NCBI GenBank assembly: GCA_937871985.1
Contig: CALMPB010000396.1
Location: forward strand, 1-11,213
Origin: an uncultured Burkholderiaceae bacterium
GTDB lineage: Bacteria; Pseudomonadota; Gammaproteobacteria; Burkholderiales; Burkholderiaceae
DNA length: 11,213 bases
Direction: 5' to 3'
Made by a program: the position numbers and the translations under genes. This document shows positions 1-6,991 of this stretch, in pieces. The first letter of the stretch is position 1; every line of letters starts with the position of its first letter. The notes under the pieces are model-generated. The model saw nothing but the letters and a program-made list of their open reading frames with translations, made no database searches and had not been told where the DNA came from.

Positions 1-190
1 CTGCGTCGATGACCGGATTCCACATCAGCGAGCCATAGGCGAACAGCCAAACGGCCTCGCCCGATGTTCGGCCGGATAAGGTGTCTCGCATCGATTGTTC
101 AATGGCCTCCGGCGTCCACGCAGGTTGATCAGCCGTGCCGGCAAGCAAGTCGACGTAACTGCCACTATCGAAGAGGTCGCGAGTCAACAT
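1..190 (-). CDS. ChaC-like gamma-glutamylcyclotransferase, N-terminal part (cut by window edge)
   Basis: The first 63 codons of a minus-strand gene are present; the rest lies beyond base 1. After a poorly conserved 50-residue lead, the translation reaches WLFAYGSLMWNPVI at about residues 48-61. This is the N-terminal signature of the ChaC family, whose YGSL loop binds the gamma-glutamyl group. Known family members cleave glutathione in the cytosol to 5-oxoproline and Cys-Gly. ATG at 188-190 is the first in-frame ATG. No clear Shine-Dalgarno precedes it, and an in-frame TTG at 226-228, overlapping the previous stop, is an alternative start. The gene begins 31 bp after the upstream LLM gene on the same strand, so it is probably the last known member of that operon. 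The family call is firm from the motif. Glutathione specificity is inferred, since the catalytic glutamate lies outside the window. Confidence 0.82.
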   Translation of the reverse strand, partial: MLTRDLFDSGSYVDLLAGTADQPAWTPEAIEQSMRDTLSGRTSGEAVWLFAYGSLMWNPVIDA

Positions 191-221
191 GGGCTTGGGG
201 AAATCAGTACGGGACGTTGAA

Positions 222-1193
222 TCAGCCAATAGCCCGAGCGACCAGTTCGTGGGAGCGACACCGTTGCTCCGGGTCGTAGATCCGGCTGTCTATCATCAGT
301 TCGTCTGCACCGGTGCGCTGCACCACGCCCTCGATCCACGAGCGCACTTTTTGCTGATCGCCTGCCACCGTCATGGAGAGAACCTCTTCAAGCACGCGGC
401 GTTCGTTCTCGGGCAGGCTCTCCACATAACCCTCAACCGGGCGCGGCAGCAACCCAAGCCGACCCATGTGCAAGTTGAGCATCCATTGGCGATGGGAACT
501 AGCCAGAAAATCCGCCTCTTCGTTCGAGTCTGCGGCGAATATGTTCACGCCAACCATCACGTAGGGCGCCGCCAGCCACTTCGACGGACGAAAGTTTTTT
601 CGGTAGTAGTCGACGGCCTGATCGAGCATCCTGGGTGCGAAGTGGGAGGCGAAGGCATAAGGCAGGCCCATCGCTGCAGCGAGTTGGGCGCCGAACATGC
701 TCGACCCCAGAATCCAGACGGGCACATCGTGAACACCGGGCACACCATGGGCAGGTCGCCTGCCGTTGTTGGCCAGGTAGTCCATCACTTCAGTGACGTC
801 TTCGGCGAAGTCATTCTCAATGCCACTGCGCCGCAAAGCACGAACGGCGGCGCCGCCGCTGCCTGGGGCGCGTCCCATGCCGAGGTCGATCCGGCCGGGG
901 TAGAGGACGTCCAAGGTGCCAAACTGTTCCGCAACGGCAAGGGGGGCATGGTTGGGGAGCATGATGCCGCCCGAGCCCACGCGGATTTTAGAAGTTGTCG
1001 CGGCGATCTGATCGATAATGAGCGACGTCGCCGCGGAGCCGATGCCGGGCATGTCATGATGCTCGGCGATCCAGTACCGCGTGTATCCATGTTGCTCCAC
1101 GTGCTGCGCGAGCTGCTTGGACTCCCCGATGGCGGTGGCAAGGTCTTTTCCCTCGCCGATCATCACGAGGTCGAGAACGGATAAGGCTGTCAT
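222..1193 (-). CDS. LLM class flavin-dependent oxidoreductase, MsnO8/YhbW type
   Basis: The 323-aa protein is a single luciferase-like TIM barrel. Visible family motifs are YWIAEHHDMPGIGSAA (about residues 40-55), the IRVGSGGIMLPNHAPL strand-loop (70-85) and GRIDLGMGRAPGSGG (100-114). These match the E. coli YhbW / MsnO8 group of FMN-dependent oxidoreductases, usually about 325-340 aa. The substrate is unknown. The frame stays open upstream to 1430, but that extension lies inside the neighbouring OYE gene. ATG at 1191-1193 gives the normal family N-terminus and is preceded by an AGGACC ribosome binding site. The gene follows the OYE gene by 49 bp and precedes the chaC-like gene by 31 bp, consistent with one transcript. 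Enzymes of this class need FMNH2 or bind FMN directly, and no flavin reductase is encoded in this operon. Confidence 0.92.
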   Translation of the reverse strand: MTALSVLDLVMIGEGKDLATAIGESKQLAQHVEQHGYTRYWIAEHHDMPGIGSAATSLIIDQIAATTSKIRVGSGGIMLPNHAPLAVAEQFGTLDVLYPGRIDLGMGRAPGSGGAAVRALRRSGIENDFAEDVTEVMDYLANNGRRPAHGVPGVHDVPVWILGSSMFGAQLAAAMGLPYAFASHFAPRMLDQAVDYYRKNFRPSKWLAAPYVMVGVNIFAADSNEEADFLASSHRQWMLNLHMGRLGLLPRPVEGYVESLPENERRVLEEVLSMTVAGDQQKVRSWIEGVVQRTGADELMIDSRIYDPEQRCRSHELVARAIG

Positions 1194-1242
1194 AGCAAGG
1201 TCCTGTGGTTTCGAACAAATAGAGTTGGTTGAGAGAAATGGG

Positions 1243-2334
1243 TTATGCCGCCTGCTGCTGGACGCGGTAGGGTGGATAATCTGTGTATCCACGTTCGCCG
1301 CCGCCGTAGAACGCTTCCTTGCCGGCCTCGGCAAGCGGCCAGCCTTGGCGGAATCGCTCGACCAGGTCAGGATTTGCGATAAACGGTCGCCCAAAGACCA
1401 CGAGGTCAGCGTCGCCACCGACGAGTGCATCTTCGGCCGTCTGCGCCGAAAAGCCCCCCGCCAGCACGAATGTGCCTCCGAAAACTCTTCGAATATCGCG
1501 TTGGAATTGAGTCGAACCTAGATGACTGGCATGCAAGTATGCGATCTGGCGTTGACAAAGCGCGCCCGCCAAGCCTAGCCACGTGGCCTTTTCGGAATTA
1601 AAGGCGTTCAGATCGCCCAAGCGGGCAAACGGAGAGACCCGGACGCCGACACGCTCGGAGCCGATCGCAGAGGAGACGGCATCGACCGTTTCCAGCAAGA
1701 GCCTGAGCCGGTTCGCGATGGTGGGACCGCCATATTGGTCCTCACGTGTATTCAGCCCTGCATTAATGAACTGCTCGAATAGGAAGCCGTTCCCTGCGTG
1801 GATTTCGACGCCGTCGAATCCCGCCTCAATGGCGTTTTGAGCGGCCTGCCTGAAATCCGCAATGACGCGGCGTATCCCCGCAATATCGAGGGATTGTGGA
1901 ATGCTTGCCGGAACCTGCGCGGGTTGGCCGTCATCGTCGTAGCCTTGAACGAGCGAGTTTTCAGCCTGCACTGCCACTGGGGCGACGGGCGATTGGCCGT
2001 TTGGCAGCAAGCTAGGGTGTGAGAGCCTGCCGACATGCCAGAGCTGGATAAAAATCCGGCCGCCCTTGCTGTGGACCGCATCGGTGACCTGGCGCCATCC
2101 TGTGATCTGTGCGTGCGTATGGATGCCGGGTGTGCATAAATAGCCGCGCCCCAGCGGAGAAACCTGAGCACTTTCAGTAATGATCAGTCCAGCGCTCGCG
2201 CGCTGGGCGTAGTACTCGGCCATACTGGGTGGCGGCACAGTGTCCAGTGCTCGAGCGCGGGTCATGGGAGCCATGACCACGCGGTTGGAAAGCGTCAGCG
2301 CGCCCAATTGGTAAGGAGAGAAGAGGGGATTCAT
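1243..2334 (-). CDS. Old Yellow Enzyme family alkene reductase (NADH:flavin oxidoreductase)
   Basis: The 363-aa protein has the full length of a classical OYE (NemA, XenB and PETNR are about 365 aa). Visible landmarks are NRVVMAPMTRARA (residues 17-29, FMN binding), FIQLWHVGR (95-103), EIHAGNGFLFEQF (177-189) with the substrate-binding His179 and Asn182, REDQYGG (197-203), FGRPFIANPDLVERF (314-328) and a terminal YTDYPPY (350-356). Such enzymes use NADPH or NADH to reduce activated C=C bonds of enones, quinones or nitro compounds in the cytosol. Position 184 is Phe (codon TTC, 1783-1785) where the family motif HxxNGY has the catalytic Tyr proton donor. The ATG at 2332-2334 follows a GGAGCG ribosome binding site and lies 13 bp after the upstream LLM stop, so the two genes are very likely co-transcribed. 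Confidence 0.95.
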   Translation of the reverse strand: MNPLFSPYQLGALTLSNRVVMAPMTRARALDTVPPPSMAEYYAQRASAGLIITESAQVSPLGRGYLCTPGIHTHAQITGWRQVTDAVHSKGGRIFIQLWHVGRLSHPSLLPNGQSPVAPVAVQAENSLVQGYDDDGQPAQVPASIPQSLDIAGIRRVIADFRQAAQNAIEAGFDGVEIHAGNGFLFEQFINAGLNTREDQYGGPTIANRLRLLLETVDAVSSAIGSERVGVRVSPFARLGDLNAFNSEKATWLGLAGALCQRQIAYLHASHLGSTQFQRDIRRVFGGTFVLAGGFSAQTAEDALVGGDADLVVFGRPFIANPDLVERFRQGWPLAEAGKEAFYGGGERGYTDYPPYRVQQQAA

Positions 2335-2347
2335 TTGAGCGCTCCAA

Positions 2348-3352
2348 TCAATTGTGAGAGGGGTGCTGCGGGAGCACGAATTCAGCGAGTTCGTCGAGGA
2401 TTTCGTTATAGGGTTGCCGGCTGACCTTTGGATTCAGCGCAACGTGTGAGACGCCCGCCGCGCGCGCCTGCTCGAGATATGCGGATAAGCCGTTTCGTCC
2501 GGCGCGAAAGCCACCCCGGATTCGTTGAAAGGGCTCGTTGGGATCGGCGCTGAGGTCAAGATAGCCGCCCAATCCCAACGGTTTGAATGTCTGCTCCGGG
2601 TTCGACTGGGCAACGTGCTCCGTCCATTCTTGCGCCAGTTGAGGGATGCGTTCGGGTGAAACCGCACCGGTAAGCAGGCCATCCATGTGTTCGGCGATCC
2701 AGGCCGAACTCTGCTGGGCCGTGCCCACGGCGATCGCAGGCACGCGGCCATACAGGGGCTTCGGCACCAAGTCCAGCGTGCCGGCCGAGCCTCCGAAGCG
2801 CGCCGATCGAAATGAGGGAAAGCGCTGTTCGGTGAGGGTGCGCAATACGCCATAGGCATCGCGATACCGCTCTCCGCGAGTGTCGTAGTCGATGCCCAAC
2901 ATGGGGTAGTCGCTTTGCCGATCGCCCGAGGACAACCCCAGCATCATGCGTCCGCCGCTCAGTTGGTCCAGGGACGTGGCCTGCTTGGCCAGATACATCG
3001 GTTCGTGCGTCGGCAGTACGATGCCGGTCGTGCCAAGGGCTATCCGCTTTGTCGCGGCGGCAAGGTAACCGATGTAGACCATCGGCTCGAAAACCTGGGC
3101 AACGTCGCCATAGGCGCGATCATGAAACGGCACATCGCGCATCCAGAGCGCGCCAAAGCCCAAGGCTTCAGCGCGCTGCGCCGTCTGAACATGACCTTCC
3201 ATGGTGGGCGCGGGACGACCTGGATGCGTTTCAAGCGGAAGGATCAGGCCGAGCGTCAGGTGGCCTGGGCGGTAAAGGCGGCGAAACCCGAGATGCGCCG
3301 CCAGGTCCGGGGCCGCAAGGGTGTTCAATGAAGCGAAGCCGGGGGTGTCCAT
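2348..3352 (-). CDS. LLM class oxidoreductase, BA3436-type (TIGR03571-like)
   Basis: The 334-aa luciferase-like barrel carries RLYRPGHLTLGLILPLE (residues 25-41), GALWMRDVPFHD (67-78), YIGYLAAATKRIALGT (93-108), IVLPTHEP (111-118) and SLDQLSGGRMMLGLSSGDR (127-145). This is the pattern of the BA3436 subgroup of luciferase-type oxidoreductases. Flavin-dependent chemistry is expected, but the substrate is not known for the family. The ATG at 3350-3352 is set by a strong GGAGG (3362-3366) nine bases upstream. It is the first gene of the operon. The 121 bp before it contain an 8-bp inverted repeat that touches the ribosome binding site and an 18-bp dyad shared with the lysR upstream region. The next gene, OYE, begins 13 bp after the stop. 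Confidence 0.93.
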   Translation of the reverse strand: MDTPGFASLNTLAAPDLAAHLGFRRLYRPGHLTLGLILPLETHPGRPAPTMEGHVQTAQRAEALGFGALWMRDVPFHDRAYGDVAQVFEPMVYIGYLAAATKRIALGTTGIVLPTHEPMYLAKQATSLDQLSGGRMMLGLSSGDRQSDYPMLGIDYDTRGERYRDAYGVLRTLTEQRFPSFRSARFGGSAGTLDLVPKPLYGRVPAIAVGTAQQSSAWIAEHMDGLLTGAVSPERIPQLAQEWTEHVAQSNPEQTFKPLGLGGYLDLSADPNEPFQRIRGGFRAGRNGLSAYLEQARAAGVSHVALNPKVSRQPYNEILDELAEFVLPQHPSHN

Positions 3353-3365
3353 GAGGCTGGACCTC

Positions 3366-3394
3366 CAATCAGAGCGATGAATGCAGTCTGATTG
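3366..3394. promoter_or_regulatory. 8-bp inverted repeat abutting the SD of the LLM-OYE operon
   Basis: CAATCAGA (3366-3373) and TCTGATTG (3387-3394) form a perfect 8-bp inverted repeat around a 13-base spacer. On the coding (minus) strand the 3' arm ends exactly where the GGAGG ribosome binding site begins; they share one G. It could be a protein operator overlapping the start of the operon, or a leader hairpin that influences translation of the first LLM gene. The sequence alone does not decide. Confidence 0.5.
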
Positions 3395-3435
3395 AATCCC
3401 TGTTATTGATAAACCACCCTAAAAGCGCAAGACTC

Positions 3436-3453
3436 GGGAATAAATTTCCCCAA
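3436..3453. promoter_or_regulatory. Candidate LysR operator (dyad copy 1, operon side)
   Basis: The sequence GGGAATAAATTTCCCCAA contains a 15-bp dyad GGGAA-N5-TTCCC, the size and symmetry of a LysR-type binding site. It lies 84 bp upstream of the first operon ATG, and the same 18-mer with only two differences lies before lysR at 4446-4463. Outer arms AGACT (3430-3434) and AGTCT (3454-3458) extend this copy, so it might also act as a lysR transcription terminator. The following T-run (CTTTT) is weak, and the twin copy lacks these outer arms, which favours an operator. Confidence 0.55.
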
Positions 3454-3473
3454 AGTCTGGATTGTCGTCTTTC

Positions 3474-4400
3474 TCACGCTGATGGATCAAACCGCTCCCA
3501 CGGCACACCGTCACGCCATTGATCCACGAGCAAATCGATGAAAGTGCGGGTGCGAGGCGACAGATGGCGCTTGCTGGGATAAATGAGGCGTATGGGGTCT
3601 GCCGGCGGCCGGTAGGCTTCCAGGACTTCAACGAGGTCACCCCGTTGCAGATCCTTTCCGGTGATATAGCTCGGCAGATGGATGAGTCCGAATCCCGACA
3701 AGGCCGCCTCACGCAGCGCCTCGGAACTGTCGATGTTCATACGACCCGGTCCATCGCATACTTCGATCGCGCCGTCATGTAGAAAGCGCCAAGGCATCGG
3801 GCGCTGACCACTAAGGAAAAAGATCGTGTCGTGCCGCGCCAGATCCGCTGGCGTGGCAGGCACACCGCGATCCGCCAAGTAGCCTGGTGACGCGCAGGTG
3901 ACAAACTGCTGCCCACCGATCGTACGGGACAGGATGCGTGCATCGTCTTTGACGCCACCGATGCGCACCGCCACATCTATTCCTTCTTCAATCAAGTCGA
4001 TATAGCGGTCGGTGAACCAGACGTCTGCCTGGATCTGCGGCCAGGTCTTCACATACGCGTTCAGCACCGGAAGGATATGGCGCTGGCCAAACGACAGCGG
4101 GGCGGTCAAGCGCAGGATCCCCCCCGGCTTGCCGCGGCGCTGCGCCATCGTTGCGTCAACCTCGTCCAGGTCTTCAAGAATCTGGCTCCATCGATCGAAT
4201 ACGACCAGCCCTTCGTCCGTTGGATTGAGTTTGCGTGTGGTGCGGTGCATGAGACGAACGCCAAGACGCGCCTCCAGCCTCGCGACGCTCTTTCCAACGG
4301 CCGACCGTGTCAGCCCGAGCGAGGCGGCGGCTGCGGTAAAGCTACCGGTCTTCACCGCGGAAACGAAGGCGAGGATGTCGCCGAACCGATTGGGTTCCAT
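3474..4400 (-). CDS. LysR family transcriptional regulator
   Basis: The 308-aa protein has an N-terminal winged helix-turn-helix (about residues 7-66; FTAAAASLGLTRSAVGKSVARLE then RTTR, with the sequence split here by its helices) and a LysR substrate-binding domain (about 95-295; ILRLTAPLSFG, DVAVRIGG, SPGYLADRG). It is the group often found beside flavoenzyme and quinone-response genes. ATG at 4398-4400 gives the normal family start (MEPNRFGDILAFV). A start 15 codons upstream (4443-4445) is possible but adds residues outside the domain and touches the dyad at 4446-4463. The gene is followed, on the same strand, by the LLM-OYE-LLM-chaC operon after 121 bp. The near-identical dyads before both suggest autoregulation plus control of that operon. 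The inducer cannot be read from sequence. Confidence 0.93.
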   Translation of the reverse strand: MEPNRFGDILAFVSAVKTGSFTAAAASLGLTRSAVGKSVARLEARLGVRLMHRTTRKLNPTDEGLVVFDRWSQILEDLDEVDATMAQRRGKPGGILRLTAPLSFGQRHILPVLNAYVKTWPQIQADVWFTDRYIDLIEEGIDVAVRIGGVKDDARILSRTIGGQQFVTCASPGYLADRGVPATPADLARHDTIFFLSGQRPMPWRFLHDGAIEVCDGPGRMNIDSSEALREAALSGFGLIHLPSYITGKDLQRGDLVEVLEAYRPPADPIRLIYPSKRHLSPRTRTFIDLLVDQWRDGVPWERFDPSA

Positions 4401-4445
4401 AGGTCTGCTCACCGATAAGTCACGCCCGAAGTGGGCTCTAAACAT

Positions 4446-4463
4446 GGGAATCTATTTCCCCAA
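4446..4463. promoter_or_regulatory. Candidate LysR operator (dyad copy 2, lysR side)
   Basis: GGGAATCTATTTCCCCAA matches the operon-side copy at 3436-3453 in 16 of 18 bases, with both differences in the central spacer and both arms conserved. It lies 45 bp upstream of the preferred lysR ATG, where an autoregulatory site would be expected. It also lies between lysR and the plus-strand OYE remnant, so it may once have served a divergent promoter. Confidence 0.55.
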
Positions 4464-4500
4464 TTAACGAAATAGTATTCGAACTTGTCGAATTAAGGCC

Positions 4501-4963
4501 CGTATAGCCGCCGTCAGCTCGGGTGCTGAGCGCTACACCGGCCGTCCGGCTGACGCCGATGGGGCGATTCATGGGCATGGGAGACGACACGCCGCAAGAC
4601 ACGTTCGGCTACATCGTCGATGAGCTCGATGCCCTTGGGCTGGCGTACTTGCATCTAGTGGAGCCGGCCGTTGTCGGCACCGTGAAAGACGAAAATTATG
4701 ATCCAAAATGGGATCAGATCATTCGCGATCTTCGGTCGCGATGGTCAGGTGTTCTGATCCTTGCCGGTGGGTACGATCCGAAATCGGCCGCCGAGGCGGT
4801 GGGTCAAGGAAGAGCGGACATGATCGCGTTTGGACGCCCCTTCCTTGCCAACCCGGACCTGCCGCGACGAATCCGTGAGGGACTAACGCTGAACGAGCCC
4901 GATCCTGCCACGTTCTTTGGTGGCACGGAAACGGGGTATACGGATTATCCAGTCCACAGTTAA
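4501..4963 (+). pseudogene. 3' remnant of an Old Yellow Enzyme (alkene reductase) gene
   Basis: From 4544 the frame reads VRLTPMGRFMGM, later LILAGGYDPKSA, AFGRPFLANPDLPRRI, FFGGTETGYTDYP and a TAA at 4961-4963. These are the last ~140 residues of an OYE-family enzyme, corresponding to about residues 225-363 of the intact copy at 1243-2334. The FMN-binding N-terminal half and the substrate-binding His/Asn are absent. Just upstream, another frame reads AAVSSGAER (4507-4533), which is what should directly precede VxVRL in this family. Ten bases separate them instead of about six, so a frameshift of net +4 is likely near 4534-4543. A GTG at 4523 could start a 146-aa ORF, but it would be half a barrel without an active site. 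It diverges from the intact copy (for example GRFMGMGDDTP against ARLGDLNAFN), so it is not a recent local duplicate. No promoter was seen. Confidence 0.85.
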
Positions 4964-4994
4964 CGGTAGTGTGATTACCTGCGTTCGCGGGCAT

Positions 4995-5023
4995 CGCGGC
5001 ATGATTCTGACCACCATGCCGCG
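4995..5023. terminator. Hairpin between convergent genes (possible bidirectional terminator)
   Basis: A perfect 9-bp stem, CGCGGCATG (4995-5003) with CATGCCGCG (5015-5023), encloses an 11-base loop. A second small hairpin, TTGCC-GTA-GGCAA (5024-5036), follows at once. They lie between the end of the OYE remnant (4963) and the end of the convergent sigma54 activator gene (5089). Neither side has a real T-run, so intrinsic termination is uncertain. Confidence 0.45.
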
Positions 5024-5088
5024 TTGCCGTAGGCAAAGCCGGCTCGCCCTGTGCCGCCGGACTGCGTCATTATCACGGTCGCAGTGGG

Positions 5089-6957
5089 TCAGTCTGGTCG
5101 ATGAATCCCTTGTGCGCGCATCCGGCGATGTAGAGTCGAACGCGAGATTCCCAGCCAATTGGCGGCCAGCGTGACATTCCATTCAAACCGGTCCAACACG
5201 CCCGCCAGGCCCAATTCTGACCGCGATTCCGATTCGGAGGCCTTGCCTCCGCCGGGCCTCAAGGCGGGCGGCAAGCACTCGAGTGAAACTTCATCTGCGT
5301 CACAGAGCGCCAGCGCGTAGCGCGCCACATGATGCAATTCACGAATGTTGCCGGGCCACTCGTGGCGCAGCAGCGCGGCGCGTGCGACCGCCGACAGGCG
5401 AGGGCAGGGCACGTCAGCCGAAATCGCGGCCTCCTGGAACGCATGATCGATCAGCGCGTTGAGGTCGTCGCGCGACCGCAGCGCTGTCAGTCGTACGGCT
5501 GCGCCCTGGATTCGGAAGTGCAGATCGGCGCGGAACGTCTTGTCGCGCACCATGCTTTCAATGTCACGAAAGCTGGCCGCGATGAGGTTGAAGTCCACCC
5601 GCACCGGTTGCGACGCACCCACGGGGACGAACTCCTTGTCGGAAAGCACCTGGAGAAATCGGCTCTGCAGCGCCAGCGGCATGTCGCCGATCTCATCCAG
5701 AAAAAGCGTGCCACCGTCCGCCTCGAGGATTCTCCCGCGGGCACCCGTTCTTGACGCGCCGGTGAAGGCGCCGGCACGATAGCCGAACAATTCGCTCTCG
5801 ATCAGTTCGGCGGGGATTGCGGCGCAATTGATCGACACAAATGAGCTCGCACGGCGCGCTCCGGCCTCGTGAAGCGCGCGTGCCAACGCCGACTTTCCAG
5901 AGCCACTATCACCCTGCAGCAAAATAGGCAGGCCGCGGGCATACAACCGCTGCGCAATGCGCATCTGTTCTTGCAAGTCTGTATCGGCACCTGCGATCTG
6001 GGCGACCGTTGGAGCAGCGCTTCGGCCGGCCGAAGCAGGCGCCGTCGGCGTGCCGGTGGCAACTGGGGAGGTGGAACGCCGGCGTTCTCGGTAATCAATC
6101 TGGATACTGAGGCGTCGTCCGGCATGCTCGATGAGGGGTGAAACTCCCTGCACAGTCCGCAGCAGGGCATCAAGGTCAGCCATGCCGGGAAGGCGTTCGC
6201 CAAAGATGCGCGGACCGGCTCCGAGCATCTCCAGGGTGAAGGGTGTGGCATCCAGCACGCGGCCGGCATCGTCCAGGGCAAGACGGCCTTCGCCGGCGGG
6301 GTCGCAGAAATCCCCAGACGCCGACAGGCGCACCAACACCCGGCCAGCATGCCTTAGATCGAAACTGCGATTCTCAATCCGGCGGGCCGACGCTTCCACC
6401 ACACGGCGGGCGATCTCATGCACCAAGCGGTTGGATGGCTGCAATGAGGTCACGTTCAGCACGGCGGCGAGTTCGCCCCGGTTACCGAAGATCGGCGCGA
6501 CGGTACATGACAGGCCCGATAATCGCTGTGCGAAATGGTCTTCCATCACTACGGACACGGGCATGCGCGTCTGAATGCACAAGCCAATGCCGTTCGTGCC
6601 CTGTGAAGACTCGGAAAACATCGCTCCGGGCTGAATCAACGCGGATCGGCAGACGTCGTCCAGGGTCGGGTCGGATTGGACCAACATGAGCGTCCCCCCA
6701 GCGTCTGCCAGCATGAGCAATTGCACGTGGCTCCCAAGCTGGCCCAGCATCCTGCCGAGCTCGCCGTGTGCAAGCGTTTCCAGGCTCTCGGTAGGTGCGC
6801 GGGCGGCATCGAGCTCTGCCTGTGTGAGCACGTCCGGGCGCGGCACCCGATCAGGCGACAGACCGTAACGCTCATAACACCGTTGCCACGAGTCGTGGAT
6901 CAATGGTGCGGTGTCCATCGGGCAGGGCAGCGTCTGAGGGGAGACGAGGGCGCTCAT
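5089..6957 (-). CDS. Sigma54-dependent Fis-family transcriptional activator, AcoR-like
   Basis: The 622-aa enhancer-binding protein has an N-terminal GAF-like sensor (about residues 75-190, including FSESSQGTNGIGLCIQ typical of AcoR-type proteins) and a PAS-like segment (about 205-290). Its AAA+ domain has Walker A GDSGSGKS (349-356), the sigma54-contacting GAFTGA loop (396-401), Walker B GGTLFLDE (415-422) and arginine-finger region FRADLHFRI (475-483). A C-terminal Fis-type helix-turn-helix follows (about 585-620). All residues needed for sigma54 activation appear intact. The frame is open to 7128, but ATG at 6955-6957 has a GGAG eight bases upstream and gives the family's normal start. It lies 85 bp after the LLM stop, beyond a hairpin terminator, in the same direction as the reductase-LLM pair whose promoter (8776-8790) is of sigma54 type. 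The effector sensed by the GAF domain is unknown. Confidence 0.95.
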   Translation of the reverse strand: MSALVSPQTLPCPMDTAPLIHDSWQRCYERYGLSPDRVPRPDVLTQAELDAARAPTESLETLAHGELGRMLGQLGSHVQLLMLADAGGTLMLVQSDPTLDDVCRSALIQPGAMFSESSQGTNGIGLCIQTRMPVSVVMEDHFAQRLSGLSCTVAPIFGNRGELAAVLNVTSLQPSNRLVHEIARRVVEASARRIENRSFDLRHAGRVLVRLSASGDFCDPAGEGRLALDDAGRVLDATPFTLEMLGAGPRIFGERLPGMADLDALLRTVQGVSPLIEHAGRRLSIQIDYRERRRSTSPVATGTPTAPASAGRSAAPTVAQIAGADTDLQEQMRIAQRLYARGLPILLQGDSGSGKSALARALHEAGARRASSFVSINCAAIPAELIESELFGYRAGAFTGASRTGARGRILEADGGTLFLDEIGDMPLALQSRFLQVLSDKEFVPVGASQPVRVDFNLIAASFRDIESMVRDKTFRADLHFRIQGAAVRLTALRSRDDLNALIDHAFQEAAISADVPCPRLSAVARAALLRHEWPGNIRELHHVARYALALCDADEVSLECLPPALRPGGGKASESESRSELGLAGVLDRFEWNVTLAANWLGISRSTLHRRMRAQGIHRPD

Positions 6958-6991
6958 GGCAAAACTCCGAAGAGAATTTGTTCGGACGAGT

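Noticed and set aside
189..1184. 331-codon plus-strand open frame
   Set aside because: It is antisense to the LLM gene at 222-1193, has no recognisable family motif, and reflects the open antisense frames usual in GC-rich genes.
1194..1430. 79-codon N-terminal extension of the MsnO8-type LLM
   Set aside because: It overlaps the OYE gene in another frame and does not resemble the family. The ATG at 1193 has a ribosome binding site and the usual N-terminus.
3420..3458. Dyad at 3436-3453 read purely as a lysR terminator
   Set aside because: The outer AGACT/AGTCT arms would lengthen a hairpin, but the T-run is weak and a near-identical core lies upstream of lysR where no terminator is needed. 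An operator is the better explanation, though a dual role is possible.
4401..4445. Alternative lysR start 15 codons upstream
   Set aside because: Possible but not preferred: the extension lies outside the helix-turn-helix domain and would start right against the candidate operator dyad.
4523..4963. Intact 146-aa functional oxidoreductase starting at GTG
   Set aside because: It lacks the N-terminal half of the OYE barrel, FMN contacts and the His/Asn pair. The preceding sequence matches the missing part in another frame, so a pseudogene fits better.
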